A stretch of 60,307 bases of DNA from Phocaeicola paurosaccharolyticus JCM 15092 (GTDB lineage Bacteria > Bacteroidota > Bacteroidia > Bacteroidales > Bacteroidaceae), in NCBI RefSeq assembly GCF_000613805.1, contig NZ_BAJR01000022.1, positions 1-60,307 on the forward strand. The letters are read 5' to 3'. Shown here piece by piece: positions 36,344 through 45,124 of the stretch; the stretch's first letter is position 1; every line of letters begins with the position of its first letter. Below the pieces are notes generated by a model, which was given only the letters and a program-made list of their open reading frames with translations, made no database searches and was not told where the DNA came from. Position numbers and translations under genes: made by a program.

Positions 36344-36424
36344 TATCTTTGTAGCATGTTTTTCATGGTATTAGATTTAAGGTTAATTGAGATTGGGTGT
36401 CTGCGATAGATACCCTTTTTTTTT
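36344..36424 (+). ncRNA. Candidate small RNA between rlmI and the nucleoside permease
   Basis: TATCTTTG (36344-36351) is an exact TAnnTTTG element. About 65 bp downstream is an intrinsic terminator: GGGTGTC (36395-36401) pairing with GATACCC (36409-36415, one G-U), then nine T's. The transcript would run from about 36358 to 36424 and holds CATGGTATTAGATTTAAGG but no ORF. I have an unverified impression that this sequence recurs in Bacteroides intergenic regions, perhaps as a paralogous sRNA family. Alternatively the hairpin only ends the rlmI transcript. Confidence 0.5.
36395..36424 (+). terminator. Intrinsic terminator (rlmI and/or sRNA)
   Basis: Stem GGGTGTC / GATACCC with a G-U pair, extendable by one T-A pair, then a T9 tract at 36416-36424. 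Confidence 0.75.
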
Positions 36425-36459
36425 AAATATTAATCTGTATTGTAAAACAAATTGTTTTA

Positions 36460-36467
36460 TATCTTTG
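36460..36467 (+). promoter_or_regulatory. -7 element for the nucleoside permease operon
   Basis: TATCTTTG, 28 bp before the ATG at 36496. Confidence 0.6.
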
Positions 36468-36495
36468 TGGTTAAATAATGATATAAAGCAGTAAG

Positions 36496-37764
36496 ATGAA
36501 TAATAACATATCTATGATGAGGTTCAGACTTATAGTCATGAACTTTTTACAGTTTGCAATTTGGGGTACTTATCTAACATCTATGGGTGCTTACCTGACT
36601 AATATTGGTTTAGGTGAGAATATAGGTTTGTTTTATGCAATGCAGGGTGTGGTGTCACTCTTTATGCCTGCCATAATGGGTGTAATTGCAGACCGTTGGG
36701 TACCTGCTCAGAAACTCTTAGGTGTTTGTCAGTTCCTTGCAGCTTTTTTCATGATACTTACAGGTTATTACGGATATAGTTCCAATCCAACAGAATTTGG
36801 ACCTCTATTTACATTTTACTCTTTGAGTGTTGCCTTCTATATGCCTACTTTGGCACTCTCCAATTCTGTAGCTTATAGCTCTCTTGACAAGGTAAACCTT
36901 GACCCTGTGGTGGCTTTCCCTCCAATAAGAATCTTTGGAACCATCGGTTTTATATGTGCCATGTTACTTACAGATGTTTTGGGATTCCAACGTACATATA
37001 TGCAGTTCTTCTTCTGTGCTTTCTGGGGGCTCCTTTTAGGTGCTTACTCATTCACATTGCCCAATTGTGCAGTTAGCAAGTCGGATTCAAAGAAGTCTTT
37101 GGTGGATGCATTGGGATTGCGTGCTTTCCTTCTGTTCAAACAGAAGAAGATGGCTATATTCTTTATATTCTCAATGCTTTTAGGAGTATCACTACAGATT
37201 ACAAATGGTTTTGCCAATCCATTTATCAGTAGTTTTGAGAAGATACCTGAATATGCAAATACCTTCGGCGTAAAGCATGCTAATATGCTTATATCACTAT
37301 CTCAGGTATCTGAAACATTATGTATACTTCTTATTCCATTCTTCTTGAAACATTTCGGAATAAAGAGAGTTATGCTTATTGCCATGCTGGCTTGGGTGCT
37401 CCGTTTCGGTCTATTCGGATTGGGCAATCCAGGTAACGGCGTGTGGATGTTTGTATTTTCAATGATTGTATATGGAGTCGCATTCGACTTCTTCAATATA
37501 TCGGGTTCTCTATTTGTTAATAAGGAGACAGATTTATCAATACGTTCCAGTGCTCAAGGTCTGTTTGTCATCATGACTAATGGTATCGGTGCTACTGTGG
37601 GAACATTGGGCGCTCAGGCTGTTGTGAATAATTTCGTGGATTTCAACAGTGAAACAGCTCAGGTTGCGGGATGGAGCCAATCATGGTTTGTCTTCTCTGC
37701 ATACGCGTTGGTAGTAGCAATACTGTTTGCTATAATTTTCAAGTATAAGCATGATAAAAATTGA
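36496..37764 (+). CDS. MFS nucleoside permease (NupG-like)
   Basis: A 422-residue, 12-segment major facilitator protein of the nucleoside:H+ symporter group. N-terminus MMRFRLIVMNFLQFAIWGTY has the typical NupG/XapB opening (QFAIWG). IADRWVPAQKLLGVCQF is the loop 2-3 motif, and NGFANPFISSF sits in the middle. It imports nucleosides across the inner membrane. First gene of a plus-strand run, and a functional complement to the nucleoside phosphorylase at 1872. Stop is 5 bp before the next ATG. Confidence 0.9.
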   Translation: MNNNISMMRFRLIVMNFLQFAIWGTYLTSMGAYLTNIGLGENIGLFYAMQGVVSLFMPAIMGVIADRWVPAQKLLGVCQFLAAFFMILTGYYGYSSNPTEFGPLFTFYSLSVAFYMPTLALSNSVAYSSLDKVNLDPVVAFPPIRIFGTIGFICAMLLTDVLGFQRTYMQFFFCAFWGLLLGAYSFTLPNCAVSKSDSKKSLVDALGLRAFLLFKQKKMAIFFIFSMLLGVSLQITNGFANPFISSFEKIPEYANTFGVKHANMLISLSQVSETLCILLIPFFLKHFGIKRVMLIAMLAWVLRFGLFGLGNPGNGVWMFVFSMIVYGVAFDFFNISGSLFVNKETDLSIRSSAQGLFVIMTNGIGATVGTLGAQAVVNNFVDFNSETAQVAGWSQSWFVFSAYALVVAILFAIIFKYKHDKN

Positions 37765-37769
37765 TAATA

Positions 37770-38345
37770 ATGAATGAAATTGAACTTTTGATTCACGACA
37801 TGTCTTCTACAATTCAGCCTGCCGATGCTTATGCGTTGGTGCTTGAAGAGAAGTATGGTACGAGGAAGCTTCCTATTATCATAGGGGCACAAGAGGCATA
37901 TTCCATAAAAATAGCAATGACAAAATATAAATCACCAAGGCCTCTTACTCATGACCTATTTATAACACTAATAAGAAAGATGGAGGTGGAGTTTACTAAG
38001 GTGCTGATATATCTTGTCAAGGACGGAGTTTTTTATTCATATTTATATTTCACAAAAGATGGTAACGAGTATGTCATCGATTCACGTACTTCCGATGCCA
38101 TAGCATTAGCTTTGAGGTATAAAGCCCCAATCTTTACTACTGCTGAGATAATGGATAATGAACATCTTAATGAAGAGAGTAACGGTTCTTTTTCGATTAC
38201 TATCAATATGGTGAATATTGATATTCTGAGGGACGAACTAAATAAAGCAATAAAGGAGGAGAACTACGAACAGGCATCAAGGATCAGAGATGAGATATTA
38301 CGTCGTGAGAAGAGTAGTAGTGATGCTGAAAGTAATAACATTTAA
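37770..38345 (+). CDS. Bifunctional nuclease domain protein (DUF151) with C-terminal UVR motif
   Basis: A 191-residue protein starting MNEIELLIHDMSSTIQP at the ATG at 37770; an upstream in-frame TTG overlaps the permease stop. The DUF151 domain fills about 1-130 (LPIIIGAQEAYSIKIAMTKY, DSRTSDAIALALRYKAPIF). A UVR-type helix ends it (LRDELNKAIKEENYEQASRIRDEI). DUF151 members show DNase and RNase activity in some species. Cytoplasmic; cotranscribed with rsmE (3-bp gap). Confidence 0.9.
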   Translation: MNEIELLIHDMSSTIQPADAYALVLEEKYGTRKLPIIIGAQEAYSIKIAMTKYKSPRPLTHDLFITLIRKMEVEFTKVLIYLVKDGVFYSYLYFTKDGNEYVIDSRTSDAIALALRYKAPIFTTAEIMDNEHLNEESNGSFSITINMVNIDILRDELNKAIKEENYEQASRIRDEILRREKSSSDAESNNI

Positions 38346-38348
38346 ATT

Positions 38349-39050
38349 ATGCATCTATTTTATACACCAGATATAGAATCAAATTTTGAGCTGCCTTCAG
38401 AAGAGGCAGCTCATTGTGTAAAAGTATTAAGACTTGTAGAGGGTGACAAAATAACATTGACCGATGGTAAGGGCTTTTTCTATAAAGCGTCAATATCTTT
38501 TATAAGCAACAAGAAATGTATAGTAGATATTGAGCAGAAGGAAAAACAGGAGAAATTCTGGACAGGACATCTACATCTGGCTATGGCACCTACGAAAAAT
38601 ATGGACCGTATTGAGTGGTTCGCCGAAAAAGCCACAGAGATAGGATTAGATGAACTGACATTTCTGAACTGCAGATTCTCTGAAAGAAAGGTGATAAAGA
38701 GTGAAAGAGTGGACAAGATTCTTATCTCGGCTATTAAGCAATCTCTGAAGGCTACAAAACCAATACTCAACGATATGACAGACTTCAATAAGTTTGTTAA
38801 GAGAGAGTTCAGAGGTCAGAAGTTTATTGCTCACTGTTACGAAGGAGAGAAAGCGTTGCTTAAAAATATTATCAAGTCTGGTGAGGATGCTCTTGTGCTG
38901 ATTGGTCCTGAAGGTGACTTTAGTCAGGAAGAGGTCGATCTGGCAATTGCAAATGGTTTTGTACCTATAAGTCTTGGTAAGTCCAGATTGAGGACTGAGA
39001 CAGCGGCACTGGTAGCTTGTCATATAATGAATTTAACAAATCAACGATAA
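38349..39050 (+). CDS. rsmE: 16S rRNA m3U1498 methyltransferase RsmE
   Basis: A 233-residue SPOUT methyltransferase. N-terminal PUA-like part (MHLFYTPDI, HCVKVLRLVEGDKITLTDG). The C-terminal trefoil-knot contains MAPTKNMDRIEWFAEKATEI, LIGPEGDFSQEEV and SLGKSRLRTETAAL, all RsmE signatures. It methylates U1498 of 16S rRNA. 3 bp after the DUF151 gene and 3 bp before the DUF4836 gene. Confidence 0.95.
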   Translation: MHLFYTPDIESNFELPSEEAAHCVKVLRLVEGDKITLTDGKGFFYKASISFISNKKCIVDIEQKEKQEKFWTGHLHLAMAPTKNMDRIEWFAEKATEIGLDELTFLNCRFSERKVIKSERVDKILISAIKQSLKATKPILNDMTDFNKFVKREFRGQKFIAHCYEGEKALLKNIIKSGEDALVLIGPEGDFSQEEVDLAIANGFVPISLGKSRLRTETAALVACHIMNLTNQR

Positions 39051-39053
39051 CAG

Positions 39054-40562
39054 ATGAAAAAGCTTATATCTAATACTATTTTTATCCTTGTAGTAATCTT
39101 TTTCTCATCTTGCTCTTCAAAGAGTGAATATACCGATGCTATTCCACAGGATGCTAGTATGGTTATATCTCTTAATATGAAGAAGATTGTAGATAAGAGT
39201 GGTATTAATGAAGAGAACAGCAAAGCATTGGTAAGACGCATAACAGATGCTTTAAAAAGTGGCTTGGGAGCTAAGTCGAACAAGGCAGTGGAGGAACTTT
39301 TAAAAGACCCTTCTTCATCAGGAATATCTTTCGAGGATAATATATACCTCTTCTCAGGGGATTCTTCAAATCTTTTTGGCATTCTGGCAAAACTTGATGA
39401 TGAGGATGACTTCAGTTCAATACTTGAGGTGTTAAATGAAGAGGGTGTAAGCAGTGAAATACATGATGGTGACAAATGCCAATGGGCAAAGATTGGCAAT
39501 CTCTTCTGTGGGTTCAACAATGGTACTCTTATGATAATATCTAACGGAACTGATGATAGCAGCGGACTAAAGGAGACTCTTATGTCGTATATGCGTCAGG
39601 AGAAAGATAAGAGCTTTTCGAATACTTCATATTTCAAAAAACTAAATGAGGCAAAGGGAGAGATGGCTATGATACTGAACTTTTCTCTTTTGCCAAGCAA
39701 CCTGGTTAGTCAGTTGAAGATAGGTATGCCTGCAGATATGAAACTTGAGGATCTCAAATATCTTATGAATGTGGATTTTAATGCTGGCAATATATCATGC
39801 CAGGTTCAGTCGCTGATAAGTGAGGCATCTATTGTATCAACACTTGAAGATATTGACAAGGCTACTATGAATGTGGATAACGACCTACTTGCATATTATC
39901 CATCAAACACAGTTCTATGGAGCGGTGCATCTATAAAAGGTGGTGAGCTTTATAGTATTCTAAGTAAGAATCCGGCTGTTGAGAGAATGATGGACGATCC
40001 AATGATTCCTATTGATATCAACGATATTTTTTCAGCCGTTGATGGTGATGTAGCTTTAGGATATATTAATCCATCGCTTGATGATATGATACTTTACGGA
40101 AAAGTAAAGACAGACCAGTTTATGTCGGGATTCGATGAACTTATTCCACTCGTTGCTATGAGTGGTGGGCAGATGACTCTTAAGAAGACAGGAAAGGCTA
40201 CTTATCAGTTCGGAGCTATGGGTGAAAATCTCTGGTTCGGAGTTAAAAATGGAATGCTATATGTAACCAACAATGCTTCTCTAGCAAATATGGCATGTCA
40301 AAAATATCCAAACTCTTTGTTCAATACTAAGGCGGCATCAAGTACAGCCAACAGCCGATTTGTAACATTTATAAATGCTCAGCAAATAGTATCTCAGATG
40401 ACTATGATGAGCGATTATAATCTGAAAATGATGCAACCGGTATTGAACTACTGCGATTATGCAACAATAAATGTTCCTGATAGGAACAGTGCAAAAATGG
40501 ATGTTTTCTTAAAAGATAAAAGTGTAAATGTATTACAGTTATTAGTCAGAGAATTACAATAA
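39054..40562 (+). CDS. DUF4836 family lipoprotein
   Basis: A 502-residue exported lipoprotein. The signal ends in a lipobox with Cys20 (FFSSCSS). The rest is a Bacteroidales DUF4836 pattern: AIPQDASMVISLNMKKIVDK at the start, ISSFEDN-type segments, LLAYYPSNTVLWSGASIKGG in the middle and KNGMLYVTNNASLA near the end. No enzymatic motif. Located 2 bp before a MacB-like ATPase-permease pair, so an accessory envelope role with that transporter is possible but only inferred. Confidence 0.85.
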   Translation: MKKLISNTIFILVVIFFSSCSSKSEYTDAIPQDASMVISLNMKKIVDKSGINEENSKALVRRITDALKSGLGAKSNKAVEELLKDPSSSGISFEDNIYLFSGDSSNLFGILAKLDDEDDFSSILEVLNEEGVSSEIHDGDKCQWAKIGNLFCGFNNGTLMIISNGTDDSSGLKETLMSYMRQEKDKSFSNTSYFKKLNEAKGEMAMILNFSLLPSNLVSQLKIGMPADMKLEDLKYLMNVDFNAGNISCQVQSLISEASIVSTLEDIDKATMNVDNDLLAYYPSNTVLWSGASIKGGELYSILSKNPAVERMMDDPMIPIDINDIFSAVDGDVALGYINPSLDDMILYGKVKTDQFMSGFDELIPLVAMSGGQMTLKKTGKATYQFGAMGENLWFGVKNGMLYVTNNASLANMACQKYPNSLFNTKAASSTANSRFVTFINAQQIVSQMTMMSDYNLKMMQPVLNYCDYATINVPDRNSAKMDVFLKDKSVNVLQLLVRELQ

Positions 40563-40564
40563 TA

Positions 40565-41209
40565 ATGAATAGTATTGAATTGAAAAACACTCTTCCTGAA
40601 GTCTTCGCGGGAAGAGATAGCATAGAGTCTGAAATATGGCATCAGACAGTTACCCTCAACAAGGGAGAGAAATATCTCATAGAGGCAGCTTCGGGAACAG
40701 GTAAATCCTCTTTTTGCAGTTTTATCTATGGCTATAGAAATGATTATCAGGGATTGATATGCTTTGATGGAGTGAACATACGCAGCTGGTCAATAAAGCA
40801 GTGGACAGAGATACGTAAACAATCAATAAGCATGCTTTTTCAAGAGCTTAGACTCTTTTCGGAACTTACTGCAATGGAGAATATTCAGATAAAGAACTCA
40901 TTGACAAACTATAAATCAAAGAAGGAGATTGAAGCTCTTTTTGAGGCTTTGGGAATAGGTGATAAGAAGAATGCCCTCTTGAAAAAAATGTCATTTGGAC
41001 AGCAGCAGAGAGTTGCCTTCATAAGGTCACTCTGTCAGCCATCCGACTTTATATTCCTTGATGAACCAATAAGTCATCTTGACTCGGAGAATGCCAAGAT
41101 AATCTCTTCTATACTGACAGAAGAGTCGGATAAGAGCGGAAGCGGTATAATAGTGACATCTATCGGAAAACACCTTGAACTGAACTACAATAAAACATTT
41201 GCGCTATGA
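40565..41209 (+). CDS. ABC transporter ATP-binding protein, divergent MacB/LolD type
   Basis: A 214-residue ATPase. Walker A AASGTGKSS, Q-loop SMLFQELRLF, signature KMSFGQQQRV and Walker B FIFLDEPISHLD are visible. The switch histidine is not where expected: the segment reads VTSIGKHLEL where most have TSHD. It starts 2 bp after the DUF4836 gene and overlaps its permease by 4 bp. Probably energises an FtsX-like permease. Confidence 0.88.
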   Translation: MNSIELKNTLPEVFAGRDSIESEIWHQTVTLNKGEKYLIEAASGTGKSSFCSFIYGYRNDYQGLICFDGVNIRSWSIKQWTEIRKQSISMLFQELRLFSELTAMENIQIKNSLTNYKSKKEIEALFEALGIGDKKNALLKKMSFGQQQRVAFIRSLCQPSDFIFLDEPISHLDSENAKIISSILTEESDKSGSGIIVTSIGKHLELNYNKTFAL

Positions 41210-42411
41210 AATTAGTATGGAAATTATTACGTCATCATATTAGTCTACCACAGTTTGTAGGCTTTTTCTTCGCTAACCTTTGCGGTATGGTTATAGTGCT
41301 GCTGAGTGTGCAGTTCTATAAAGATATTACTCCTGTATTCAGTCAAGGTGACAGCTTTATAAAAAAAGACTATTTTATTGTTAGCAAGAAGGTCTCTACT
41401 TTGGGCTCTCTGGTAGGGAAGACAAGTACATTCTCACAAGATGATATCGATGAGATTAAGGAGCAGTCATTCACTAAAAATGTAGGCTCTTTTACATCAT
41501 CGCAGTTTAAGGTGTCGGCAGGAATGGGCATGTCGAATAGTGGTTTAAAGATGTCAACAGATATGTTTTTTGAATCGGTACCCGATGAATTTATTGACTT
41601 GAAGTTGGACAAATGGCACTTTAATGAGAATGAGAATAGTGTACCTATCATAATACCAAGAAACTATCTCAATCTGTATAACTTTGGTTTTGCACAGAGC
41701 AGAAACCTTCCGCAGCTCTCTGAGGGAGTGATGGGTATGATAAACCTTGATATAAGAATACTTACTCAGGATAACCAGGTGGTAAATATGAATGGTAATA
41801 TTGTAGGTTTTTCAAACAGGCTTAATACTATTCTTGTCCCTGAATCATTCATGAGATGGGCAAATAACAAATTTGCAAGTAGCAAGAGTGGTCAACCATC
41901 AAGACTTATTGTTGAAGTTAATAACCCAACAGATGATAAGATTGCCAAGTTTTTCAAGGATAAGGGATATGATACCGAAAACGATAAACTGGATGCAGGA
42001 AAGACAACATGGTTCCTTAAGGTTGTATCGGGTATAGTTTTCTCAGTGGGACTTATAATAAGTATTCTATCTTTCTATATACTTATGCTCAGTATATATC
42101 TGCTTCTTCAGAAAAACACATCTAAGTTGGAGAACCTGCTTCTCATAGGGTATAGTCCCGGAAAAGTTGCTCTTCCTTATCAGGTACTTACCTTGACACT
42201 AAATATATTAGTGCTCTTTGTAAGTATTGCAATAGTATGGTGTATCCGAAAGCAATATATGGATTTCATATCAAATATATTCCCTGATCTTCCAGAAGGT
42301 CAAATGGTGTATGCCATCGTTGTTGGCTTTATTTTATTTGTTTCTGTTTCAATATTTAATATATTTGCCGTTAAGAAGAAAATTATGCTTATATGGAGGC
42401 ATAAAAGCTGA
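41206..42411 (+). CDS. FtsX/MacB-like ABC transporter permease
   Basis: A 401-residue permease with the four-segment FtsX layout. First membrane segment at about 17-37, a large periplasmic domain (about 38-275), then segments near 278-303, 320-345 and 365-388. The cytoplasmic end is basic (AVKKKIMLIWRHKS). Partner of the preceding ATPase (ATGA overlap). This class transmits force to periplasmic domains or exports lipoproteins and peptides; which applies here is unknown. Confidence 0.88.
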   Translation: MKLVWKLLRHHISLPQFVGFFFANLCGMVIVLLSVQFYKDITPVFSQGDSFIKKDYFIVSKKVSTLGSLVGKTSTFSQDDIDEIKEQSFTKNVGSFTSSQFKVSAGMGMSNSGLKMSTDMFFESVPDEFIDLKLDKWHFNENENSVPIIIPRNYLNLYNFGFAQSRNLPQLSEGVMGMINLDIRILTQDNQVVNMNGNIVGFSNRLNTILVPESFMRWANNKFASSKSGQPSRLIVEVNNPTDDKIAKFFKDKGYDTENDKLDAGKTTWFLKVVSGIVFSVGLIISILSFYILMLSIYLLLQKNTSKLENLLLIGYSPGKVALPYQVLTLTLNILVLFVSIAIVWCIRKQYMDFISNIFPDLPEGQMVYAIVVGFILFVSVSIFNIFAVKKKIMLIWRHKS

Positions 42412-42438
42412 TTTTCTCAAAATTAATAATAAATAAAA

Positions 42439-42846
42439 ATGGCGCTATCGAAGAAGGAGTTGTACAGAAGAAGTAATGAGGAATTTCTCCATGAATTGAA
42501 AAAAAAGAGTGGAGTAGGTGAGCTGGAAGGTGGAATTCTATACGAAGTCATTAAGAGCAGCGATAAGAAGCTTTCACCTAATATAAACAGTATTGTTACT
42601 GTTAATTATTCAGGAAAACTGATTAATGGTAAAGAGTTCGATAGCACAATAAAAAGAAACTGCCCTGAAGCTTTCCGTCTGAGAGATGTTATTGATGGTT
42701 GGCAGATTGCCTTGCAAAAGATGAACTTAGGTGACAGATGGATTATTTACATACCATACGACTTAGGTTATGGTAATAAAAGTAATGGCGATATACCTGC
42801 CTTCTCCACACTAGTATTCGATGTTGAACTTCTAGGGGTAATGTAG
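42439..42846 (+). CDS. FKBP-type peptidyl-prolyl cis-trans isomerase
   Basis: A 135-residue single FKBP domain with a short N-terminal helix and no clear signal peptide. Core motifs: VTVNYSGKLINGKEFDSTIK, FRLRDVIDGWQIALQKMNLGDRW, IPYDLGYGNK and IPAFSTLVFDVELLGV, all in FKBP order. Probably cytoplasmic, which is less common for the Bacteroidetes lipoprotein FKBPs. Last gene of its run, before a terminator. Confidence 0.9.
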   Translation: MALSKKELYRRSNEEFLHELKKKSGVGELEGGILYEVIKSSDKKLSPNINSIVTVNYSGKLINGKEFDSTIKRNCPEAFRLRDVIDGWQIALQKMNLGDRWIIYIPYDLGYGNKSNGDIPAFSTLVFDVELLGVM

Positions 42847-42871
42847 TTTTGATTTTGTATGAAAAAAATAG

Positions 42872-42904
42872 AAATAGCTCTTTAAAAAAGAGCTATTTTT
42901 TATT
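42872..42904. terminator. Terminator between the FKBP gene and the kinase gene
   Basis: AAATAGCTCTTT (42872-42883) pairs with AAAGAGCTATTT (42887-42898), followed by T's. The plus-strand T run overlaps the kinase stop at 42900. Confidence 0.8.
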
Positions 42905-44876
42905 TATCATTAAGGTCTGATATAACACTCTTTGGAAAGATAAGCCAGAATGTACTTCCCACGTTGAGTTCACTATCGACCTCTACTTTACCACCCATAG
43001 CTTTTGCTACAATCTTGGCAATTGATAATCCCAATCCGATACCCTGCTTGTAAGAGTTAAGTTTCTGGAATGATGTGAAAAGTAACTTTATCTTATCTTT
43101 TGGAATGCCACATCCGGTATCCTTGACATAAAACTTCATTTCATTATCGGTAATCTCATATCCTAAAGTTATAGAACCAATAGAAGTATATTTCGATGCA
43201 TTAGTGAGAAAATTCAGAAGTATCTGTTCTGCCCTTCTGAAATCAAGATTGACCATAAGTATATCCAACGGACTTTCAATTATAAACTCAACGCCAGGTG
43301 CTAATAAAAAAGTCGTATCCAGATTAGACTTTATGCTTATGAACAGATCGTTCACATTGAACTCAAGATTATCTATTGTAACATCTCCAATTTCAAGGCT
43401 AGACATATCAAGTATACTATCTATCAGATTAACCAGCATATCGGTATTAAGCTGTATTATATCAAGGTATTTTTGTCTCTCCTCTTTCCTCTCTTCATCA
43501 ACAAGTAGCGAAGAGAAACCCATAATAGAGTTTAGAGGTGTCCTGAATTCATGTGTCACATTTGCAAGGAAAGCAGATTTTAACTTATCTGATTTTTCAG
43601 CTTCTTCCTTTGCCTTGATAAGTTCATCTCTATTTTTCTTTCTTTGTGAAATATCCTCTATCTTGAGAATTACTCCTGCAGTCAAACCTTCTTTGTCTAA
43701 AATAGGTATTGCTGTCTGCTCAATAGGAATATTGCCCATCATGTTCTCGGAGATCTGAATCATACCAGTGAATATGGATTTTCTGACCGGACATTTCTTG
43801 CACAACTCATTATCATCAATTAATGAGTAACATTTACGATCTGTAGTGTAGTATAAATTATTGAAAATAAAAGACTTGTTTTGAGAGATACTTTCCCATA
43901 TTACATCTAGATTTGGGGATAGATATATATAACCTGAATTAGTATTCTTTATGATGAGTGACAGTTGCTCATTCATCTTACGCATCTTTTCGTTTTGATC
44001 TTTTATCTTCAGTCTAGATTTGTGTATTCTTCTCACAAGCAATATTGTGAAGATTATCGCAATGAATAATAAGGATGATCCTATGAGTACAACATACTTT
44101 ACCCAAGCAGGTATTTCTCTATCTTTCTCTATTGTTTTCATCCATTTATCATAGATTACATTGTAAGTTCCATCCGATTTGATACTGGATAGAGAGTGAT
44201 TTATCTGCATGATAATGGAGTCGTTATCTACAGATGATGCCATACAATACTTCAAAGGAGGCTGATCATTTATCTCACATATGTTTAGGTCATAGTTTCT
44301 CTGCTTTATTGCATAGATACCCATGGATGATTTGACCAAAAATGCATCACAAATATCGTGGTGAATCATTTCAGCTCCTTCCTGGACCTTGTTTATAATG
44401 ATAGGTTTTATATTGAATTTTTCTTTATTATTATTGACAAGCATTTCTTCATAGCTGCCATCAATAACAATGACGCTCTTATCCTTTAGCTCCCTGAAAG
44501 TTTGATATTTATTATTTTTATTGCTTATGATACTTAACGAAATATATTCGAATGGGGTAGTAAAGAAAAATTCCGCAGCATTTTCTTTTGAATAGATCAT
44601 TCCTAACAGAACTGCATTCTTATATTCCTTAGCATACTTCAATGCCTTGTCCCAATTAAAGAGTTTTATCTCGTAATCAGAACCTATTCTTTTCATAATC
44701 TCTTTTACGAGATCAATATCGTAACCTTCAGGTTCTCCATCTTCATTTTTGTACTCATATGGAGGGTTGTTTCCTCCTACAAAGAGAACTTTGTCCCTTG
44801 AGAATGATGAGTTTAGAGAGAATAGATTAAATGAAAGGTTAACGAGTATCATCAACAACAATAATCGGCATTTCAT
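42900..44876 (-). CDS. Sensor histidine kinase with periplasmic SBP_bac_3 sensor and Cys-containing PAS
   Basis: A 658-residue inner-membrane kinase. Signal peptide, then a periplasmic solute-binding domain of family 3 (about 28-250; PPYEYKNEDGEPEGYDIDLV). Membrane segment at about 259-282 and a short coiled coil. A PAS-like domain with cysteines C349, C359 and C362 (CYSLIDDNELCKKCP) follows at about 305-410. HisKA has H442 in NVTHEFRTPLNS; HATPase has NFLTNASKYT, DTGCGIP and GIGLGLSIAK. No receiver domain and no adjacent response regulator on this strand; the LytTR regulator downstream is unlikely to be its partner. Polar amino acids are typical SBP_3 ligands. Confidence 0.9.
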   Translation of the reverse strand: MKCRLLLLMILVNLSFNLFSLNSSFSRDKVLFVGGNNPPYEYKNEDGEPEGYDIDLVKEIMKRIGSDYEIKLFNWDKALKYAKEYKNAVLLGMIYSKENAAEFFFTTPFEYISLSIISNKNNKYQTFRELKDKSVIVIDGSYEEMLVNNNKEKFNIKPIIINKVQEGAEMIHHDICDAFLVKSSMGIYAIKQRNYDLNICEINDQPPLKYCMASSVDNDSIIMQINHSLSSIKSDGTYNVIYDKWMKTIEKDREIPAWVKYVVLIGSSLLFIAIIFTILLVRRIHKSRLKIKDQNEKMRKMNEQLSLIIKNTNSGYIYLSPNLDVIWESISQNKSFIFNNLYYTTDRKCYSLIDDNELCKKCPVRKSIFTGMIQISENMMGNIPIEQTAIPILDKEGLTAGVILKIEDISQRKKNRDELIKAKEEAEKSDKLKSAFLANVTHEFRTPLNSIMGFSSLLVDEERKEERQKYLDIIQLNTDMLVNLIDSILDMSSLEIGDVTIDNLEFNVNDLFISIKSNLDTTFLLAPGVEFIIESPLDILMVNLDFRRAEQILLNFLTNASKYTSIGSITLGYEITDNEMKFYVKDTGCGIPKDKIKLLFTSFQKLNSYKQGIGLGLSIAKIVAKAMGGKVEVDSELNVGSTFWLIFPKSVISDLNDK

Positions 44877-44897
44877 ATTTTTATTTTTACATATTTA

Positions 44898-44905
44898 CAA
44901 AAATA
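44898..44905 (-). promoter_or_regulatory. -7 element for the SBP_3 kinase gene
   Basis: Minus strand reads TATTTTTG, 21 bp upstream of the ATG at 44876. Confidence 0.5.
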
Positions 44906-45092
44906 GTGTTTTTGTATGAATAAATATGTAATCTCTAAAAAATGATATTAATTGATTGTAGTTATTCAATGTTTAGGATAGATATTTGTATAATAAGCAA
45001 TTAAAAATAGACAAATGTATTCAAAATATAATGTTTAGTACATTATTTGGATCGTTTTGTATACTATTTTCATTATTAAAGTAATATCAAAT

Positions 45093-45100
45093 TATTTTTG
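45093..45100 (+). promoter_or_regulatory. -7 element for the TonB receptor / LytS-LytTR locus
   Basis: TATTTTTG, 24 bp before the ATG at 45125; no clear -33 box. Confidence 0.5.
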
Positions 45101-45124
45101 CATCAGATTAATAATATATATCAG

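Noticed and set aside
45098..45124. Nine-codon extension of the TonB receptor (start MHQINNIYQ)
   Set aside because: It begins on the -7 element and the signal peptide fits the ATG at 45125.
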